Positions 45,351-54,500 of a stretch of 64,000 nt of DNA are shown here, one piece after another (position 1 is the stretch's first letter; every line of letters begins with the position of its first letter). Source of the stretch: Spartobacteria bacterium. Its GTDB lineage: Bacteria; Verrucomicrobiota; Verrucomicrobiia; Chthoniobacterales; UBA10450. Location: contig PMSN01000011.1 in assembly GCA_003167555.1 (NCBI GenBank), positions 62,001-126,000 on the forward strand, given 5' to 3'. The notes beneath the pieces were generated by a model that worked only from the letters and a program-made list of their open reading frames with translations, had not been told where the DNA came from and searched no databases. Position numbers and translations under genes: made by a program.

Positions 45351-45725
45351 ATGGTCGCCAACGTTCACGGTCCACAATTTTCCGGCGGCGCGAACATCGC
45401 GATCAAATGTCCGAGCCACACCTACGATCAGATGCTCGCCTTTTATCGCGACACCCTCGGCCTGCCGCTGATCGAGGAAGAAGAAGAGGGCTGCATTTTC
45501 CAGTTCGGCCCGAACCGGCTTTGGATCGATCGCGTGCCGAACCTGAGTCATCCCGATATCTGGCTGGAGCTGGAAACGAACGACACCGAAGCGGCCGCGT
45601 CGTATTTGAAAATCAACGGCGTCCCGCGCCGCGACGAAGTGGAACAGCTCCGGGAAGATTTCGACGGCTTCTGGATCTCCGATCCCGCCGGCGTGATCCA
45701 TCTCGTCGTCGGCGACGAAGAGTAA
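45351..45725 (+). CDS. VOC (glyoxalase/bleomycin-resistance fold) protein
   Basis: This 124-aa protein has the paired beta-alpha-beta-beta-beta modules of the vicinal oxygen chelate fold. The first module opens GANIAIKCPSHTYDQMLAFY with RDTLGLPLIEEE, and the second holds DIWLELETNDTEAAASYLKI and FWISDPAGVIHLVVGDE. Such proteins are metal-dependent isomerases, dioxygenases or binding proteins. The specific reaction cannot be assigned. The gene lies 9 bp behind the secreted-protein gene in the same direction. Confidence 0.82.
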   Translation: MVANVHGPQFSGGANIAIKCPSHTYDQMLAFYRDTLGLPLIEEEEEGCIFQFGPNRLWIDRVPNLSHPDIWLELETNDTEAAASYLKINGVPRRDEVEQLREDFDGFWISDPAGVIHLVVGDEE

Positions 45726-45751
45726 CGCGAGTTTAGGTCGCGTTGCGTTGT

Positions 45752-45909
45752 TGTCATCCTGAGCCGCGCAGACGGCGAAGGACCTCACAAGCGGTCTAGC
45801 GCTTTCGCGTTCGAACAAGCGCATACGTCAGGCCACGCGTGATCTTTCGAAGTAACGCAGTTTGCATTGGCGAGGTCCCTCGGCGCGCTGCGCCAGCCTC
45901 GGGATGACA
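45752..45909. repeat. Intergenic palindromic repeat, family A, copy 1
   Basis: The stretch opens TGTCATCCTGAGCCGCGCAG with ACGGCGAAGGACCTCAC and closes with the inverted partner GCGAGGTCCCTCGGCGCG ... CTCGGGATGACA. The same layout recurs at 47409-47567. It lies between convergent genes. Confidence 0.8.
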
Positions 45910-45916
45910 GCACTCG

Positions 45917-46417
45917 TTAGGCCTGCACGGAAACGTGGAGGCCCACCATTACCAGATCACGCTCGACTTCATCCACGTCGGCGATGCGCGGGAGAAAACC
46001 CCAACGTTCGAATCCCATTCGCTCGAACAGGCGCAAGCTCGATGCGTTGTGCCCGAAAACGCATCCGACCAATGCGTTGATCTTCAGATTCGGCGCGCGC
46101 GCGCTCGCTTCTTCCAGGAGCGCTCGCCCCAATCCGGCGCGCCGGAATTTTTCATGCACATAAATGCTGATCTCCGCCGTGCCGCGATAAGCTTGTCGCC
46201 TGATGAACGGATGAAAGCTCAGCCAACCCGCGATCTGCCCATCAATCTCCGCGACCCAAAGCGGATACGATTCCGGCGAATGTTCGTGAAACCATGGCAA
46301 CCGTTGATCGACTGAGACTTCCTCCAGCCGCGCGGTCGAAATTCTTCCGCGGATCGCCGCGTTGTAGATCCCGACGATGGCCGGCAGGTCCGCTTCGACT
46401 GCATCACGAATGATCAC
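45917..46417 (-). CDS. GNAT N-acetyltransferase
   Basis: This 166-aa protein is a GNAT enzyme of the phosphinothricin-acetyltransferase-like group: VIIRDAVEADLPAIVGIYNA at the start, WVAEIDGQIAGWLSFHPF, the acetyl-CoA loop KFRRAGLGRALLEEA, and the end NASSLRLFERMGFERWGFLP. I start at the GTG 46415-46417. The open frame extends 20 residues further upstream to 46477, but those codons lie inside a palindromic repeat. It acetylates a small amine or amino-acid analogue; the substrate is unknown. Confidence 0.85.
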   Translation of the reverse strand: MIIRDAVEADLPAIVGIYNAAIRGRISTARLEEVSVDQRLPWFHEHSPESYPLWVAEIDGQIAGWLSFHPFIRRQAYRGTAEISIYVHEKFRRAGLGRALLEEASARAPNLKINALVGCVFGHNASSLRLFERMGFERWGFLPRIADVDEVERDLVMVGLHVSVQA

Positions 46418-46421
46418 GCCC

Positions 46422-46491
46422 TGTAGCGGCGGTCTCTGACCGTCGACCTTGTTTTCCTTTGCGACAACGGCGGTCATAGACCGCCGCTACA
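46422..46491. repeat. Intergenic palindrome, family B
   Basis: TGTAGCGGCGGTCTCTGACC (46422-46441) and its complement with one mismatch (46472-46491) bracket 30 bases. The right arm holds the TAG stop of the MBL gene, and the left arm lies 4 bp from the GTG start of the acetyltransferase. Confidence 0.8.
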
Positions 46492-47341
46492 CCGCGACCG
46501 CTTCGGTCTGGAAAAAAATGCTGTCGAACGTCGGCTGGAAAATGCGGCCAGTCGTTTCTCCGATTCGGAACCGGACACTGATCTCGCTCTGCGACGCGCA
46601 ATGCACTTCCACTTCGCTTCGCCCTTGTTGCCCGAGCATGGCGCGGATCGCGCCCGTGGCCAGCTCCGGCCGATTGCAATCGCGGCTCAGATGTCCGAGG
46701 ACGACGCGCTCGAGTTTTCCGCCCAGCAATTGCTCGATCACCGCCGCCGCCGCCGCGTTCGAAAGATGGCCGTGCCGCGATTGGATCCGCTGCTTCACCG
46801 GCCACGGCCGATGCGGATCGTCCTGCAAAAGTTTTTCGTCGTGATTGGTCTCGATCACGAGCGTGTGCACCCGGCGCAATCGTTCCACCACCATCTTCGT
46901 CGCGTAACCGAGATCGGTGATGAACCCAAGCGCGCTCGTGCCCGAGTGAAACGCGTAGCCGACCGGATCGACCGCGTCATGCGGCACCGGGAACGTCTGC
47001 ACATTGATATCGCAGATGGAAAAATCCGCGCCGGTCCGGAACAAGCGCCAGTTCCGGTGGCCCGACAACATCCCGCAGCGGATCGCTTCCGCCGTGAGCG
47101 AGTTGCAATAAATCGGGACCTGAAATTTCCGGCAGAGCACTTCGAGCCCGCAAACGTGATCGCCGTGCTCATGCGTGAGCAGCACGCCATCGAGTTGTGC
47201 CGGAGTGATTCCGCATTGGGCCAGGCGCAGAAAAATCTGGCGCGCGCTCAACCCGCCGTCGATAAGGAGCCGGCAATGATCGGTCGCGACGAGCGCGCTA
47301 TTTCCCGCGCTCCCGCTGCCGAGCATCGTCAGACTGAACAT
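46487..47341 (-). CDS. MBL-fold metallo-hydrolase (YycJ/WalJ-like)
   Basis: This 284-aa protein shows the metallo-beta-lactamase metal site LLTHEHGDHVCGLEVLCRKF (HxHxDH), the opening MFSLTMLGSGSAGNSALVAT, and later metal ligands in FITDLGYATKM and VVLGHLSRDCNRPELA. The opening and GHLSRDCNRP are typical of YycJ/WalJ-type proteins, which are thought to act as exonucleases or in cell-wall/DNA maintenance. Its last codon and TAG lie in a palindromic repeat. It probably forms a transcript with the acetyltransferase downstream. Confidence 0.88.
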   Translation of the reverse strand: MFSLTMLGSGSAGNSALVATDHCRLLIDGGLSARQIFLRLAQCGITPAQLDGVLLTHEHGDHVCGLEVLCRKFQVPIYCNSLTAEAIRCGMLSGHRNWRLFRTGADFSICDINVQTFPVPHDAVDPVGYAFHSGTSALGFITDLGYATKMVVERLRRVHTLVIETNHDEKLLQDDPHRPWPVKQRIQSRHGHLSNAAAAAVIEQLLGGKLERVVLGHLSRDCNRPELATGAIRAMLGQQGRSEVEVHCASQSEISVRFRIGETTGRIFQPTFDSIFFQTEAVAV

Positions 47342-47408
47342 AACCGATTAGTAGCGGACGCGCTTCAGTTTCACAAATTAGAAATGCGTAAACGCGCGAA
47401 ATAGCGCG

Positions 47409-47567
47409 TGTCATCCCGAGCCGCGCAGACGGCGAGGGACCTCACAGTTGCCATACGGGTCAGCTTGCGCCCTCCAACGCCGAAGACACGAGCGGTGAGA
47501 TGTATCGCGGAAGCGCGCGTGTGAGCAGTTGTGAGGTCCCTCGCCGTCTAACGCGGCTCGGGATGAC
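47409..47567. repeat. Intergenic palindromic repeat, family A, copy 2
   Basis: It opens TGTCATCCCGAGCCGCGCAG with ACGGCGAGGGACCTCAC and closes GTGAGGTCCCTCGCCG ... GCGGCTCGGGATGACA. The arms match copy 1 at 45752-45909 while the centre differs. It could fold into one long cruciform. Confidence 0.85.
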
Positions 47568-47577
47568 AACAACTGCG

Positions 47578-48282
47578 CTAGCTCTTTGTCGTTTCTGCAT
47601 CCATCAACGCGAGAATGCGTTCCTTCTTCGCGCCGTAATCGAGCGAACGAAACATCCGGATCTCATCGAGCCGCCGCATCCCGTTGAGCGTATCGAGAAA
47701 CTGCGTGTAGCTCGCGGCCAGCTCCGTGGCCTCGAGATAACGTCCGCGCAAATTCTCCGCCTGGAACGCGCGCGGATTTTCCGACGCGAACAAATGAAAC
47801 CGGAGCCAGCGCCGATCCGTCCGCGAAACCTTTTGCGTCTTCCGAAAAAACGCCACGAAGAGCAGCAGCACCAGGTAAGTATCGACGCGCGCCTGGAGCT
47901 CGAGGTTCCGCGCGAAATCTTCCGAAGCGATCTGGCGTTCGCCTTTCTTGAACTGCAACGCCGCGTGCAAGGCGTGATTGATTTCCTCCACGAACGCGAT
48001 GAGCGACCGGATATTGCGATCGCTCAACCCGGCCCGCGGATCGTGCCGCTCGAGTTGCTCGATCAACCAGCGCGAATAATAAATGCCGACGTAAAGCTGG
48101 TCGTCCGCGCGCCGGAGAAAAGTGCGGGCCAGCTCGCTCAATTCCCGGGCCGACGCGCCCGCCAGCCGCGAGAGTTGCGCGCAGCGATTGCGATCGATCA
48201 GGCAATCCTCGAGGTTGATCCCGACCTGCGCGTAGGTCCGCTCGAAGAGCCGCTGGATCTGACTGAAGAGCGTCTCGTTCAC
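47578..48282 (-). CDS. Conserved hypothetical helical protein
   Basis: This 234-aa protein is mostly alpha helical and charged. Recognisable stretches are INLEDCLIDRNRCAQLSRLA and IYYSRWLIEQLERHDPRAGL, with a single hydrophobic helix (VDTYLVLLLFVAFFRKT). I do not recognise a domain. Its start overlaps the stop of the 48279 gene by four bases (ATGA), so both proteins are made together and probably interact. Confidence 0.65.
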   Translation of the reverse strand: MNETLFSQIQRLFERTYAQVGINLEDCLIDRNRCAQLSRLAGASARELSELARTFLRRADDQLYVGIYYSRWLIEQLERHDPRAGLSDRNIRSLIAFVEEINHALHAALQFKKGERQIASEDFARNLELQARVDTYLVLLLFVAFFRKTQKVSRTDRRWLRFHLFASENPRAFQAENLRGRYLEATELAASYTQFLDTLNGMRRLDEIRMFRSLDYGAKKERILALMDAETTKS

Positions 48283-48971
48283 AAAAAGAGCGACGTATTT
48301 ACTTCCTCATCGAGGTTGAGCAATTGATCCGAGAGCCGGTTGAGCGCGAGGCGCACTTCGTGGAAACGATCCGCCAGCTCTTCATAGATGCCGCTCAATT
48401 CGCACCGGCGCGCCGTCGCGTGTGAAGCCACGAGCTGATAGTTCGTCCGCCCGATCTGCTCGTAGAACGCGAGATCGGGCGCGCCGCGCAGACTGCGGCG
48501 TTGCGTGTTCTCGTGGAAGATCCCGGTGATAAAGAGAGAGTAATTGCCAACGTGCGCCCGGAGCAGGAACGCCTGTTCCGGCGTCGCGCGGGTCAGCGCG
48601 ATCAGCATGTCGGAAACATATTGGCGCCCGCGCTCGTCGCCCAGATGCGGCGCGTGCAACCCGTTGACGCGGGAAAAAGTTTCGAGAAGCGACGCGACGT
48701 AATCGCACAACTTCCGATCGACGACACCCACGTCCCGCAGGACGTGACGCGCGAGCACGTAGAAATAAAAATGCGACGAGATGCAAAGATGGCCCGCATT
48801 GGAAAGGATCGCGTCGATCAGCCGCGGCGAATCGAGGATGGAATCGCGCGTCTCCGCGTCGCTCAGCAGATCGGCGAGGGAAACATGATCGGTGCGCGAG
48901 CGCGCGAGGGTACGCACGACAAAGTCGAAATCCGCGGCCGTGAACCGCTCCCGACAATTCGCCCGAATCAT
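48279..48971 (-). CDS. Conserved hypothetical helical protein, coupled partner
   Basis: This 230-aa protein starts at the ATG 48969-48971 (MIRANCRERFTAADFDFVVR); a GTG 18 codons upstream is also in frame. Helical stretches include DHVSLADLLSDAETRDSILD and AHVGNYSLFITGIFHENTQR. The four-base overlap with the next gene shows coupling. I do not recognise the family and see no enzyme motif or membrane segment. Confidence 0.65.
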   Translation of the reverse strand: MIRANCRERFTAADFDFVVRTLARSRTDHVSLADLLSDAETRDSILDSPRLIDAILSNAGHLCISSHFYFYVLARHVLRDVGVVDRKLCDYVASLLETFSRVNGLHAPHLGDERGRQYVSDMLIALTRATPEQAFLLRAHVGNYSLFITGIFHENTQRRSLRGAPDLAFYEQIGRTNYQLVASHATARRCELSGIYEELADRFHEVRLALNRLSDQLLNLDEEVNTSLFL

Positions 48972-49103
48972 CGAGATCGGAGTATTAGCATCGCCCGTGC
49001 CGGTGACAAGCGCGATCACCTGCACGCGTAGAGGTAATTGTAACCCGCGGCCGCCATTGACCGATGCGCGCGGTTTTCCGCGGATGGCCGAAGCGGAGGT
49101 CGA

Positions 49104-50249
49104 TCAGCCGCGAGGGAAAAATCCCGCCACGGCGGGCGCAGTTTTTTCGCGCAACCGGGTGCAGGGCGCTTCGAAAAAACGGTAGAGGAAGGCGCTTAGC
49201 GCGATCGCGCCGCCGATCTGGAGCGCGAACGAAGAGAGTGCCTGCCCGAGGGAAAGTTTTTCGCCGTGGAAAAGCGTGTGCGTCACGATTTGGAAGACCG
49301 GGAGATGGACGAGATAAATTCCGTAAGACCAGAGCGCGATGCGCCGGACCGCAGTGCTGCCAAAGTTTTCGGTGACCAGTTTCCAGGTTGAAGCCCAGGG
49401 CAGAAGCAACGCGAATCCGAGCGAGACGAGGTTGAAGCGAAAGGTGCGCGCGAAAAAGTCGTCGTCGCCGAACGCGAGATGATGGTTCTCGATTTTCCAG
49501 AGCGTGGCGTACATCGCGAGGAGCAAGGCGGCGCCGGCGAGCGCGCATAGAAGCCGGTGTTTCCTCCAGGGAACTGCAGACCGCGCGGCGATCCAGGCGG
49601 CGAACATGCCGATCATGAGCGCGTCGAAGCGATAGATCACGACCATCCGCAGATCTTGCGACCAGGTCGCGGCCGGATCGGGCGCGGCGAACATGCGCGC
49701 GATCGTGGAGAAGGCGAAGAAGGCAAACGCGGCGGAGAGGAAGACGCCGTCGAACCGTTTCGATATTTTCAGGCCGAGCCAGAGCGCGGCCGGGAACAAG
49801 AGATAAAACCATTCCTCGATGGCGAGGCTCCAGGATTCTCCGAAGAACGACATGTGAAAGCCGGTCAGGTTGCGCAGGAAAAAACCGTGCGAGAGCGCTT
49901 CGGTGAGGCCGACGCGGTGCGCGCGAAATTGGAGCTCGATCCAGATGTTGATGCCGAGAAAAAGAAAGAAAAGCGGCAGCGTTCGAAACCAGCGGCGCAC
50001 ATAAAAGAGAGCAATGTTCCCGGCGCGGCCCAGGGAGAGACCTTGCCGGATCAGAATCTGCCCGATGAGAAATCCGCTCAGGACGAAGAACAATTCGACG
50101 CCGTAGAAGCCGCCGTGTCCGAAGAGGCCGAGCGCGTCGCCGAAGTGCGGATAAAGCACGACGAATCCGTGCGCGCAGATCACCATCATGATGGCCGCGG
50201 CCCGGAGAAGATCGAGACCGAAGACGCGGTCGGTGGGACGGGGCGTCAT
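49104..50249 (-). CDS. Acyltransferase 3 (OafA/YrhL-like) membrane protein
   Basis: This 381-aa protein has about ten membrane helices and the acyltransferase-3 features: GLDLLRAAAIMMVICAHGFV with the essential histidine in the first helix, GVELFFVLSGFLIGQI, and WSLAIEEWFYLLFPAALW. Such enzymes acetylate or succinylate sugars of surface polysaccharides. I use the ATG at 50247-50249; the open frame reads 62 codons further upstream, into a palindromic repeat, and is not natural there. The glycosyltransferases at 58-64 kb could provide substrates, but they are not adjacent. Confidence 0.9.
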   Translation of the reverse strand: MTPRPTDRVFGLDLLRAAAIMMVICAHGFVVLYPHFGDALGLFGHGGFYGVELFFVLSGFLIGQILIRQGLSLGRAGNIALFYVRRWFRTLPLFFLFLGINIWIELQFRAHRVGLTEALSHGFFLRNLTGFHMSFFGESWSLAIEEWFYLLFPAALWLGLKISKRFDGVFLSAAFAFFAFSTIARMFAAPDPAATWSQDLRMVVIYRFDALMIGMFAAWIAARSAVPWRKHRLLCALAGAALLLAMYATLWKIENHHLAFGDDDFFARTFRFNLVSLGFALLLPWASTWKLVTENFGSTAVRRIALWSYGIYLVHLPVFQIVTHTLFHGEKLSLGQALSSFALQIGGAIALSAFLYRFFEAPCTRLREKTAPAVAGFFPRG

Positions 50250-50337
50250 AGGTGGATCGAGCGCTCCGCGCTCGATGGCGGATAGTCGCGGCGAAGCCGG
50301 CAAATAAGCATCGCGCGGCGGAGCGCGCGATCCACCT
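50250..50337. repeat. Intergenic palindrome, family C
   Basis: AGGTGGATCGAGCGCTCCGC (50250-50269) pairs with its complement at 50318-50337 with one mismatch. The repeat begins directly at the acyltransferase start codon. Confidence 0.8.
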
Positions 50338-50382
50338 GCGGAGCATGTCCTTCGAATGGCTTTTTGAAATCCACGATGTTGG

Positions 50383-51036
50383 TCAGAGCGTCTTTTTGCG
50401 ATGGCCCACCATCTCGCTCGCCATTGTGCGCGCATCGACGCGCGTGAGATTTTTTTCCAGACCGCGCTTCAGCAACCGGAAGTGCGGGATGTCGCAGAGG
50501 TGTTCGGCGACGAACCAGATTGGTTTTTCGGAGGTCATCCAGTTGAGTCGATCGAACCGCGCCAGATTCACCGGCCGCGAGTAACGCCGGAGTGTGCGTT
50601 CGCCGCGGAGATTGAAGTAGATGGGGAAATAGCTCAAAGCCAGCTCGCGCAGCGTCCGGTAAACCGGCTCACGATAACGGCACCCAGCGAAGTTGGACTT
50701 GGCGACCGCGCCCCAGTGCCCGCGCGATTTAAAAACTGCGATGACGTGGTCGGTGTCGCGATCTGCTTCCAGATCGAGAAGGAGCGGCGGAAATCCGATG
50801 GCGCGCAACGCGGCGGCGGCGAAGGTGGCGCCTTCGAGGCAATGCGCGGTTTTTTCGCGGAGGACAACGCGCGGCGACCACGCAGTGCCGGCGAGATGAT
50901 ACGGCATGTTATCGAGAAAGCGCTGGATGCCCGCCGGCGTTTTGAGCGCGCGCAAGGTGCGCAGCTCCGATGCGGTGAAGGCGAAGGGAGCGTTGTTATT
51001 TGAAGCCTTCCGAATCTGAATGCGTGAAGCGTGCAT
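50383..51036 (-). CDS. Hypothetical protein with transglutaminase-like Cys-His pattern
   Basis: In this 217-aa protein, EKTAHCLEGATFAAAALRAI is followed about 25 residues later by DTDHVIAVFKSRGHWGAVAK. The Cys-helix and the strand carrying His fit the transglutaminase-like/papain-fold arrangement, in which Asp completes the triad. No signal peptide is visible. The rest (SYFPIYFNLRGERTLRRYSR; LTRVDARTMASEMVGHR) is unfamiliar. Peptidase or transferase activity is possible. It stands alone between the acyltransferase and a tRNA gene. Confidence 0.55.
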   Translation of the reverse strand: MHASRIQIRKASNNNAPFAFTASELRTLRALKTPAGIQRFLDNMPYHLAGTAWSPRVVLREKTAHCLEGATFAAAALRAIGFPPLLLDLEADRDTDHVIAVFKSRGHWGAVAKSNFAGCRYREPVYRTLRELALSYFPIYFNLRGERTLRRYSRPVNLARFDRLNWMTSEKPIWFVAEHLCDIPHFRLLKRGLEKNLTRVDARTMASEMVGHRKKTL

Positions 51037-51090
51037 AGCTCGTCAGGCCAAAGAAGAACGGGAAACGTCCAACGTCCAATGAAGACGCGG

Positions 51091-51179
51091 CGGAAGGGGT
51101 GGGATTCGAACCCACGGTGAGTTTAACCCCACGCTCGATTTCGAGTCGAGTGCCTTAAACCGGACTCAGCCACCCTTCC
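51091..51179 (-). tRNA. tRNA-Ser (CGA)
   Basis: The minus strand folds with acceptor GGAAGGG/CCCTTCC, anticodon arm with CGA, a long variable arm typical of serine tRNAs (CGTGGGGTTAAACTCACC region) and T arm GTGGGTTCGAATCCCAC. Discriminator base is G. Confidence 0.93.
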
Positions 51180-51349
51180 TGCGATAATCCGTTGCGAATC
51201 GCGCCGTAACTATGAGATGTGAGGCGATGATTGCAACCGTCCGAACGGCTCCTGGTTCGAAAATGGGTCAAAAAAATTGGGCCAAACGGACTGCGGGCCG
51301 CTCTTAACGCGCGGCACAACAGCCAGTTCCACCTCGGTAAAATTTGTGC

Positions 51350-51416
51350 TTGACGGACATGCACCCCCCTACTGCATCTTGTGTTCCGCCTGCTGCGAGT
51401 CCACTGCATCTTGTTT
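51350..51416 (+). promoter_or_regulatory. Probable promoter with two NrdR boxes upstream of the ribonucleotide reductase
   Basis: TTGACG at 51350-51355 is a likely -35. Two near-identical sites, CTACTGCATCTTGTGT and CCACTGCATCTTGTTT, have cores starting at 51371 and 51403, 32 bp apart, which is three helical turns. NrdR binds paired 16-bp boxes with this spacing, and the first box overlaps the expected -10. NrdR represses reductase genes when dATP is plentiful. The boxes deviate from the AT-rich consensus, so this needs a motif search. Confidence 0.6.
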
Positions 51417-51507
51417 GTAGCTGTTCGCTAGCTACTCACAAGTTATGCCCCGACGCGCATCCTAGGGAAAACGCCACTTATTCACAAAAAGCCTCGTCGG
51501 ACCCGCC

Positions 51508-54500
51508 ATGATTCAACTCAAACCTGGAATTCGATCCTCTTCACTTCAACAATCCCGGAAATCGTCCGTTCGCACAAAAAATCGCGCGAGTAAGAAGAAA
51601 AACACTGGGCTGCGCTTTGAGCGCGTTTTCAGCGACGCGGATGTCACGCCCTTCGACCAAATCGATTGGGAACGGCGCACCGCGGAGATCACCGACGATG
51701 GCGGGAAGGTGATTTTCAAGCAGGAGAACATCGAGGTGCCGAAGAGCTGGAGCGCCCTCGCGACGAAGATCGCGGTCTCGAAATATTTTTATGGCGACAT
51801 CGCGAACGGGACCGATCCGCATAAGGGCGGACGGGAGACTTCGGTGCGTCAGCTGGTGCATCGCGTCACGCGGACCATCGCCGACTGGGGCATCGCGGAC
51901 GGATATTTCGCGAATGCCGAGGAAGCGGAAATCTTTTACGATGAGCTGACCTGGCTCTGCGTGAACCAGCATGGCGCGTTCAATTCGCCGGTCTGGTTCA
52001 ATGTCGGTTTGCATCATCAATACGGCATCGGGCGGGACGGCGGACTCGGAAATTATTTCTACAATCGCGAGACGGGCCGGGCCGAGCGCGCGTCGACCCA
52101 ATACGAGTACCCGCAGGGCAGCGCGTGCTTCATCCAGAGCGTCGGCGACACGATGGAAGACATCATGCGGCTGGCCACGAGCGAAGCGATGCTCTTCAAG
52201 TACGGCAGCGGGACGGGGAGCGATCTTTCTTCGCTCCGGAGCACGCGCGAGAAATTGAGCGGGGGCGGGAAACCGAGCGGGCCGCTCTCGTTCCTGAAAG
52301 TTTACGATCAGGTGGCGAACGTGGTGAAGAGCGGCGGGAAAACGCGGCGCGCCGCGAAGATGAACACGCTCAAAGACTGGCATCCGGACATCGAAGAGTT
52401 CATCGACGCGAAGCAGAAGGAAGAGAAAAAAGCGTGGGCGCTGATCGAGCAGGGATACGACGGCAGTTATAACGGCGACGCCTACGGCTCGGTCATGTAT
52501 CAGAATGAAAATCTGAGCGTGCGCGTGAGCGACGAGTTCATGGACGCGGCCGTGGAAGGGCGCGAATGGTGGACGCGGATGGTGCGCGACGGCAAACCGT
52601 GCGATCGCAAAGAGGCGCGGACGTTGCTGCGCAAAATCGCGGAAGGCACGCACGTCTGCGGCGATCCCGGGATGCAGTTCGATTCCACCATTCACAAATG
52701 GCACACGTGCAAAGGCACCGACCGGCAGCACTCCACGAATCCGTGCTCGGAATATCTTTTTCTCGATAACACCGCCTGCAACCTCGCGTCGCTGAATCTG
52801 ATGAAGTTCAAGGGCGAAGACGGCGTCTTCGACGTGGAACGTTTCAAGGCCGCCGCGCGGATCTACATTACGGCGCAGGAAATCCTGGTCGATAACGCGA
52901 GTTACCCGATCAAGGAAATCGCCGAGAACTCACACATCTTTCGCACGCTCGGACTCGGCTACGCGAACCTCGGCTCGCTCATCATGAGTTACGGTTACGG
53001 TTACGACAGCGTGGAAGGCCGCGCCATTTGCGGCGCGATCACTTCGATCATGACCGGAGAGGCCTACGAGCAGAGCGCCCGGATCGCGCGAGCGATGGGA
53101 CCGTTCCCAGGCTATCGCGATGCGCATTGCAGCGGAGTGCCGAAGCCGGTGGCGAAGAATAACATCGCCTCGATGCACGAAGTGATCGAGCTGCATCGCT
53201 CTGCGGTGAGTGAGATCGCGGCGAATGAAGAGTTCGCCTATTTGAAAGAAGAAGCGGCGCGAGTTTGGGAGAGCGCGGCGGAACTTGGGAAGCGTTACGG
53301 TTATCGCAACGCGCAGGTCACCGTCCTCGCGCCCACGGGCACGATCAGTTTCCTGATGGATTGCGACACGACCGGGATCGAGCCCGACATCGCGCTGGTG
53401 AAATACAAGCTGCTCGCGGGCGGCGGCATGTTGAAAATCGTGAACCAGACGGTGACGCCGGCGCTGGAAAAACTCGGCTACAATTCCGAAGAAATCGAAC
53501 GCATCATCGCGCATATCGACGCGTTCGACACGATCGAGGACGTTCCCGATTCCGACGGCTCGACGATTTCCTCCGGGCTGAAGCCGGAGCACATCGCGAT
53601 CTTCGATTGCGCGTTCAAGGCCTACAAAGGCGAGCGGAGCCTCGGCTACATGGCGCATCTGCGAATGATGGCCGCGGCGCAACCGTTCCTGAGCGGCGCC
53701 ATTTCGAAGACGGTCAACATGCCGGAAACGGCGACGGTCGATGAAATCATGAACACCTATATCGAGGGATGGCGACTCGGCTTGAAAGCGATCGCCATTT
53801 ACCGCGACGGTTCGAAGCGGTCCGCGCCGTTGAATACGCGCAAGACAAAGGACATGGGCGCGACGGACTACGAACCGGTGGCCAATCTGGGTCGCGGGGA
53901 ATTGGAAAGCCGCATCGTCGAACTCGACGAGGAGGTCGCGTCGTTGCGCCGTCGTCTCGACCAGCCGATGCGGCATCGCATGCCGGACACGCGCATGTCG
54001 TTGACGCACCGGTTCGAGATCGCGGGCCACGAAGGTTACATCACGGTCGGTTTGTATGAGGATGGCCAGCCGGGCGAGCTCTTCATCACGATGTCGAAGG
54101 AAGGCAGCACGATCGGCGGGTTAATGGATACGGTCGGCACGCTCACCTCCATGGCGCTTCAGTACGGCGTGCCGTTGCCGGGTTTGGTGAAAAAATTTGC
54201 TTATCAACGTTTCGAGCCGAGCGGCTTCACGAAGAATCCCGATATCCGGAACGCGACCAGCATTACCGATTACGTCTTCCGCTGGCTCGGTTGCCAGTTC
54301 ATTCAAGGCTACAAGGAAGCGACTTCGCCTAACCGCGGCCAGAGCGAGTTGCCGATGAAGGAAATTCCGGAGATGGAAAAGAAGGCGATCAATCGTCCGG
54401 TCTCGGATCTTCCGCGCACGGCGGAGAAGGAATTGATCGATGTCATCACGAGCCATGCCCCGAACGAAGGCGAGCCGCACGTAAGCGGCAATGGGCATAC

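Noticed and set aside
48985-50346. A 453-aa minus-strand frame, very Arg/Ser/His-rich
   Set aside because: It lies in another frame over the acyltransferase gene, has biased composition and no domain; the acyltransferase frame carries all family motifs.
51180-51507. A cobalamin riboswitch before the B12-dependent reductase
   Set aside because: I looked for the B12 box and the long conserved core and found neither; the paired NrdR-type boxes explain the region better.
52930-54030. A 366-aa minus-strand frame, His/Arg-rich
   Set aside because: Antisense shadow of the ribonucleotide reductase in GC-rich codons.
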